Part shown: positions 7,633 to 11,496 of the stretch, one piece after another
Layout of the letters: every line of letters begins with the position of its first letter
How positions within the stretch are numbered: the stretch's first letter is position 1
Source: JAVWGW01 sp036655915
GTDB taxonomy: Bacteria > Actinomycetota > Coriobacteriia > Coriobacteriales > Eggerthellaceae
Direction: 5' to 3'
Assembly (NCBI GenBank): GCA_036655915.1
Contig: JAVVPE010000050.1
Coordinates: forward strand, 1-11,496
DNA: 11,496 nt
Position numbers and translations under genes: made by a program
Notes under the pieces: generated by a model
Seen by the model: the letters and a program-made list of their open reading frames with translations, nothing else
Told to the model about the DNA's origin: nothing
The model's database searches: none

Positions 7633-7638
7633 AAGGAG
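7633..7638 (+). promoter_or_regulatory. Ribosome binding site of metK
   Basis: AAGGAG lies 10 nt before the ATG at 7649. This supports the start that gives the extended N-terminus, not a later start near the conserved core. Confidence 0.7.
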
Positions 7639-7648
7639 CTTGGAACCC

Positions 7649-8983
7649 ATGACCGATTCCCCCGTATCAGCCCCGTGCGCTCACGCTGCGTGTGCTACAA
7701 CCCCAACGCCGCAGGCCGCCGCTGTGCCCGCCGCGTCGTATCTGTTCACTTCCGAATCGGTGACCGAAGGGCACCCTGATAAGGTGTGCGACCAAATTTC
7801 AGATGCCATTTTGGATGCCATTTTGGAAAAAGAAATCGAACTGGCCAAGACGGGCTACGTTGCCCCGGGCGGTCAAGCTGCCGATGTGACGAAGGTGCGC
7901 TGCGCGTGCGAAACCATGGCCACGACCGGCATGGTTATAGTCGCGGGCGAAATTCGCACGCAGGCCTACGTTGATGTGCCCTCCATCGTGCGCGATGTGC
8001 TGCGCGAAATTGGCTACGACCGCGCGAAATACGGCTTCGACTGCGATACCTGCGGCGTTATCAACACCATTCATGACCAATCCGCCGATATTGCGCTGGG
8101 CGTGGATTCTTCCTATGAAGCTCAGCACGGGCAGGTGGCGGCGGGCGATGAATTTGACACCATAGGCGCGGGTGACCAGGGCATGGTGTTTGGCTATGCC
8201 TGCAACGAAACAAAAACATTGATGCCGATGCCCATTTATGTGGCGCATCGTTTGGCCGAACAGTTAACGGCCGTGCGCAAAAATGACACGATGCCCTATT
8301 TGCGCCCCGATGGAAAAACCCAGGTGAGCGTGCGCTATGTGGAAGGGAAGCCCATCTGCATCGAAAAGGTGCTCATTTCCACCCAGCACGCCGAAGAAGT
8401 TGATCTGGAAGATTTGCGTGCCGCGTTGATAGAAAATGTGGTCAAGCCGGTGTTTGCCCGCGAAGGGCTGGTTGCCGCCGACGCCATGGATGTATACGTG
8501 AACCCGACGGGGCGCTTTGTTATCGGCGGGCCCATGGGGGATGCCGGCTTGACCGGCCGCAAGATTATTGTGGATACCTATGGCGGCATGGGTCGCCACG
8601 GAGGCGGAGCGTTTTCGGGCAAGGATTGCACGAAGGTGGATCGTTCGGCCGCCTATGCGGCGCGTTGGGTGGCTAAAAACGTGGTGGCCGCCGGCCTGGC
8701 CGATCGTTGCGAAATCCAGGTGGCCTACGCCATCGGCATGGCGCGCCCCCTTTCGGTGATGGTGGAAACCTTTGGCACGAACCACTACCCGGTGGCCGCT
8801 ATAAAGGCGGCTGTGGAAGCGGTGTTTGATTTGCGCCCTGGCGCGATAATTTCCCATCTTGAACTGCGCCGTCCCATCTATCAGAAAACGGCTGCCTACG
8901 GTCATTTTGGTCGCGAACTTCCCGAATTCACCTGGGAGCGCACCGATAAGGTTGCGCAGCTTTTGGCGGCTGTGACATCGTAG
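7649..8983 (+). CDS. metK: S-adenosylmethionine synthetase (methionine adenosyltransferase)
   Basis: This cytoplasmic enzyme makes S-adenosylmethionine from methionine and ATP. Family signatures are LFTSESVTEGHPDK at 32-45, the flexible-loop GAGDQG at 173-178, GRFVIGGPMGD at 288-298, the P-loop-like GGGAFSGKD at 318-326, DRSAAYAARW at 331-340 and AAYGHFGR at 415-422. At 444 residues it is longer than the usual 380-400. There is a non-conserved Ala/Pro/Thr-rich extension of about 30 residues before the core. Between DAILE (56-60) and VRCACET (83-89) there are 22 residues where E. coli MetK has about 5. A second longer loop, before GAGDQG, resembles Gram-positive MetKs such as that of B. subtilis. 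The start is set by AAGGAG at 7633. It is divergent from the ATP-grasp operon and is followed 25 nt later by priA, probably co-transcribed. Confidence 0.97.
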   Translation: MTDSPVSAPCAHAACATTPTPQAAAVPAASYLFTSESVTEGHPDKVCDQISDAILDAILEKEIELAKTGYVAPGGQAADVTKVRCACETMATTGMVIVAGEIRTQAYVDVPSIVRDVLREIGYDRAKYGFDCDTCGVINTIHDQSADIALGVDSSYEAQHGQVAAGDEFDTIGAGDQGMVFGYACNETKTLMPMPIYVAHRLAEQLTAVRKNDTMPYLRPDGKTQVSVRYVEGKPICIEKVLISTQHAEEVDLEDLRAALIENVVKPVFAREGLVAADAMDVYVNPTGRFVIGGPMGDAGLTGRKIIVDTYGGMGRHGGGAFSGKDCTKVDRSAAYAARWVAKNVVAAGLADRCEIQVAYAIGMARPLSVMVETFGTNHYPVAAIKAAVEAVFDLRPGAIISHLELRRPIYQKTAAYGHFGRELPEFTWERTDKVAQLLAAVTS

Positions 8984-9008
8984 CGGCGCTGGCGGGTGGT
9001 GTGTTGGC

Positions 9009-11339
9009 ATGAGGCTCGCATCGGTCATACTCGATATTCCCACGCAATCGCTTGATTGCGCGTATAGCTATGCGGTGGCCGACGATATGTTTTCCATCGA
9101 AATTGGCTGTGCCGTGTTGGTGCCCTTTGGGCATCGCCAGGCTATCGGCTATGTTGTCGCCGTTGATGAAGTGGGCGATGAGCTGCCAAAAGGCCTTGAT
9201 GCGGCGAAGTTGAAGCAGGTGGCAAGTGTGCTTGGCCCCCCCTATTTCAATGCGGAAGGTGCCGCGTGCGCGCACTTTTTGTCCGAGCGTTATATAGCGC
9301 CGCTTTCCGTGTGTGTGCGATTGTTCACACCGCCGGGCGGGGTGCCGCGCATGGTGCACAACGGCAGGTATTGGCAGGTGGAACAGCCCAGCGTGGGTGC
9401 GGTTGACGATCGCTGGGTGCGCCTGGGCGAAGCTGCCGCCGATTTTGTGCCGAAGAAGAGCGCCGTCAAGCAGGTGGCCATCATCGAAGCCTTGCGCGCG
9501 GGCGAACTGCGTGTGGCGGAACTGACGATGGAGTTTGGTTCGGTATCGGCCGTGCTCAAAACGCTGGCCGCCAAGGGCGTTGTGGTTGTTGAAGCGCGCC
9601 GGCGGATGCGCGGCGTGGACGGCGTGGGCGCCACGGACGGCCTGCGCGCTGCGGGTTCAGGCACTGCTTCCGCCTGCACCCCCGCGTTTACCCCCAGCCC
9701 CAAGCCGCAGCTAACCGAAGGCCAAGCTGCGGCGCTGGCCACCATAGCCGCCGCTTGTGATGCGCACTGCGGCGAAGTGGTGGTGCTTGATGGGGTGACG
9801 GGTTCAGGCAAAACGGAAGTGTATTTGCAGGCCATCGAGCGCACGCTGGCTGACGGGCGCGGCGCTATTGTGCTGGTGCCCGAAATTTCGCTGACCCCGC
9901 AAACGCTTGCGCGCTTCCGCGGACGTTTCGGCGATACGGTGGCCGTTATGCACTCGCGCATGAGCCAGGGCGAACGCTACGATCAATGGGATTTGATTCG
10001 CTGCGGCGCTGCGCGCGTGGTGGTGGGTGCGCGCAGTGCGCTGTTCACCCCGCTTGCCGATGTGGGCTTAATAGTGATCGACGAAGAACACGAAGGTTCC
10101 TACAAACAAGATAGCGCCCCGCGCTACGATGCGCGTATTGTGGCGCAGTGGATGGCGGCGCGCCACCAGGCCACACTCATTCTGGGGTCGGCCACCCCTT
10201 CGATTGAAAGCCTGTATGCCTGCGACAAAAATGCGGGGTGGCACAGCGCGCTTTTGCCGCAGCGGGCCAACAAGAAACCCTTGCCACCCATCGACGTAAT
10301 CGATATGGCCAACGAATTTGGCGGCGGGCATCGTTCGATGTTTTCGCGCAAATTGACCACGGCGCTTTTGGCCACAATGGACGCGGGGCACAAGGCGGTA
10401 TTGCTGCTTAACCAGCGCGGTTTCGCACAGTTTTTGCTGTGCCGTGAATGCGGGTTTGTGCCCGAGTGCCCTTCGTGCGCCACCTCGCTTACCTATCACG
10501 AACAGGGAAGTGCGCTTACCTGCCATCATTGCGGCCACACCGAAGCGGTGCCGCCGCGCTGCCCGACCTGTAACAGTCCCTATCTTAAAAAGTTTGGCGC
10601 GGGCACCCAGCGCGTGGAATCTGAATTGCGCGCGCTGCTTGAAGAAACCGGTGCGCACATCGTGCGTATGGATGCCGATACCACAAAAGGCAAAGGGGCA
10701 CACCAGCGTTTGCTGGAAGAATTTGCCGCCGCCGATGCCGCCGTGTTGTTGGGTACGCAGATGATTGCGAAGGGCCTCGATTTCGATGAAGTGACCCTGG
10801 TGGGCGTCATCAACGCCGACACCATGCTAAAGCTGCCCGATTTCCGCGCAGCCGAACGCACCTTTGACCTGATAGAACAAGTGGCTGGCCGTGCCGGGCG
10901 CGCGGATTTGCCGGGTCGCGTGATGGTGCAAACCTATTGGTCGCAGGCCGCCCCTATCCAGGCGGCCGCACACTACAACCGCGCCGCGTTTCTGCGCGAT
11001 GAACTACCCAAGCGTCGCCTGCTGCACTACCCGCCCTACGTGCGCATGGCAAACGTGCTTATTTGGGGCAAAAACGAAGACGAGGTGGCCGGTGTGGGCG
11101 GCGAACTTTCCCAAGACATCGCCCGCCTTATCCGCGATGTGGTGGGCTCGGCGTGGTCGGTTTTGCCCGCAACGCCGTGCGTGATGGCAAAGCTGCGGGG
11201 CAGCTATCGCTATCACATCGTAGTGAAAGCCCCGCTTACCGACGATATTTCGGCGCTGCTGCTGCCCCTTTTCCGCCGCCGCAAGCCCCACAAAACCGTT
11301 AACGTTGCCGTCGACATAGATCCCAGCGATTTGCTGTAG
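9009..11339 (+). CDS. priA: Primosomal protein N' (replication restart helicase PriA)
   Basis: PriA binds stalled replication forks and reloads the replisome as a 3'-to-5' superfamily 2 helicase. The 776-residue protein is full length. The N-terminal DNA-binding part (1-110) is followed by a winged-helix-like region and an Ala/Gly/Thr/Pro-rich linker at about 198-234. Helicase motifs are intact: Walker A GVTGSGKT at 262-269, DEEH at 358-361, GSATPS at 393-398, GTQMIAKGLDF at 582-592 and QVAGRAGR at 624-631. Eight zinc-binding cysteines are present (478, 481, 487, 490, 505, 508, 518, 521). Many other actinobacterial PriA proteins have lost the ATPase motifs, so this looks like an active helicase. 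The ATG at 9009 matches the family's N-terminus (RLASVILD). The region before it is G-rich with only a poor Shine-Dalgarno, fitting read-through translation from metK. Confidence 0.96.
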   Translation: MRLASVILDIPTQSLDCAYSYAVADDMFSIEIGCAVLVPFGHRQAIGYVVAVDEVGDELPKGLDAAKLKQVASVLGPPYFNAEGAACAHFLSERYIAPLSVCVRLFTPPGGVPRMVHNGRYWQVEQPSVGAVDDRWVRLGEAAADFVPKKSAVKQVAIIEALRAGELRVAELTMEFGSVSAVLKTLAAKGVVVVEARRRMRGVDGVGATDGLRAAGSGTASACTPAFTPSPKPQLTEGQAAALATIAAACDAHCGEVVVLDGVTGSGKTEVYLQAIERTLADGRGAIVLVPEISLTPQTLARFRGRFGDTVAVMHSRMSQGERYDQWDLIRCGAARVVVGARSALFTPLADVGLIVIDEEHEGSYKQDSAPRYDARIVAQWMAARHQATLILGSATPSIESLYACDKNAGWHSALLPQRANKKPLPPIDVIDMANEFGGGHRSMFSRKLTTALLATMDAGHKAVLLLNQRGFAQFLLCRECGFVPECPSCATSLTYHEQGSALTCHHCGHTEAVPPRCPTCNSPYLKKFGAGTQRVESELRALLEETGAHIVRMDADTTKGKGAHQRLLEEFAAADAAVLLGTQMIAKGLDFDEVTLVGVINADTMLKLPDFRAAERTFDLIEQVAGRAGRADLPGRVMVQTYWSQAAPIQAAAHYNRAAFLRDELPKRRLLHYPPYVRMANVLIWGKNEDEVAGVGGELSQDIARLIRDVVGSAWSVLPATPCVMAKLRGSYRYHIVVKAPLTDDISALLLPLFRRRKPHKTVNVAVDIDPSDLL

Positions 11340-11399
11340 CGAAGCGCTTGCGCGCCGACCTATTACAAGAGAACCTAGCGTGTGTGAAGAGGTGAAAAA
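11340..11399 (+). other. Short spacer between priA and the HTH gene
   Basis: This 60-bp spacer holds an imperfect GC-rich inverted repeat at about 11337-11351 with no T-run, and AAGAGG at 11387-11392, 7 nt before the GTG of the next gene. No clear promoter or terminator is visible, so read-through from priA is possible. Confidence 0.4.
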
Positions 11400-11496
11400 G
11401 TGAAAGGCCGCCATTTAGAACTGCTCGTTTACTTGCTCAAACACAAAAAAACAAGCTACAAGCAGCTTGCGCAGCATTTCGAGGTAAGCACGAAAA
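11400..11496 (+). CDS. Probable HTH transcriptional regulator (DeoR/HTH_11 or WYL type), 3' partial
   Basis: The window cuts this gene after 32 codons. The visible N-terminus (MKGRHLELLVYLLKHKK, then SYKQLAQHFEVSTK) has the layout of a DeoR/HTH_11 winged helix: a leucine-rich first helix, then a 'QLAQHFEVS' helix-turn-helix core. Such domains often head WYL-domain or sugar-metabolism regulators; the effector domain is out of view, so the class is open. The GTG start at 11400 follows AAGAGG by 7 nt. It lies 60 nt after priA on the same strand. Confidence 0.6.
   Translation, partial: MKGRHLELLVYLLKHKKTSYKQLAQHFEVSTK

Larger units (their letters stand above)
7508..7648. promoter_or_regulatory. 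Divergent intergenic region between the ATP-grasp operon and metK
   Basis: This 141-bp spacer must carry promoters for both directions. For metK the best -10 candidate is TATCAT at 7564-7569, with a weak -35 TTCGTT at 7541-7546 (17-nt spacer); I hold this with low confidence. No good pair was found for the minus direction. The metK leader has two small inverted repeats: GTGCC/GGCAC at 7596-7600 and 7605-7609, and ACGAA/TTCGT at 7618-7622 and 7626-7630. The second ends just before the metK ribosome site. The leader seems too short for the common SAM riboswitches, and I see no signature of one. Confidence 0.5.

Noticed and set aside
7508..7648. SAM riboswitch before metK
   Set aside because: The leader is short and lacks the multi-stem core of known SAM riboswitches; only two small hairpins are visible.
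10068..10703. Minus-strand open frame opposite priA
   Set aside because: It is antisense to the conserved helicase core and its composition reads as a shadow.
11337..11351. Hairpin after priA as a terminator
   Set aside because: The near-palindrome GCGAAGCGCTTGCGC is imperfect and lacks a following T-run.

Overview
The window is a gene-dense bacterial segment with moderately high GC. It holds seven protein genes and no RNA genes, CRISPR array or insertion sequence that I can see. The gene families fit an anaerobic, gut- or oral-type actinobacterium of the class Coriobacteriia: a BspA-like/InlB-repeat surface protein, a multi-cluster ferredoxin-like protein, a DUF1461 membrane protein, and a PriA that keeps its helicase motifs. 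This placement is an inference from family content and codon style, not a proof.

Left part (1-2511, plus strand): the 3' part of a large secreted or surface protein. In order it has a Big_2-type Ig-like domain, a BspA-type leucine-rich repeat region, three InlB/Listeria-Bacteroides repeats, and an unrecognised C-terminal domain. Its N-terminus lies outside the window. The first 231 bases use codons very differently from the rest of the gene.

Middle part (2584-7507, minus strand): a tightly packed run of four genes. Transcription order is a circularly permuted ATP-grasp ligase-like protein, a DUF1461 membrane protein, glutamyl-tRNA synthetase (gltX), and a multi-cluster 4Fe-4S protein. The junctions are a 16-nt gap, a 4-nt ATGA overlap and an 8-nt overlap, so they look like one translationally coupled operon. 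It converges on the surface-protein gene across 72 bases with no convincing terminator.

Right part (7649-11496, plus strand): metK (S-adenosylmethionine synthetase), then priA (primosomal helicase) 25 nt later, then the first 32 codons of a probable HTH regulator. A 141-bp divergent spacer (7508-7648) separates this set from the minus-strand operon and must hold both promoters.

The right-hand genes and gltX are housekeeping. The parts worth a second look are the ATP-grasp/DUF1461/gltX/Fe-S gene set, the Fe-S protein's unusual cysteine layout, the composition break inside the surface-protein gene, and extra segments in MetK. I do not see a clear new defence or mobile system.
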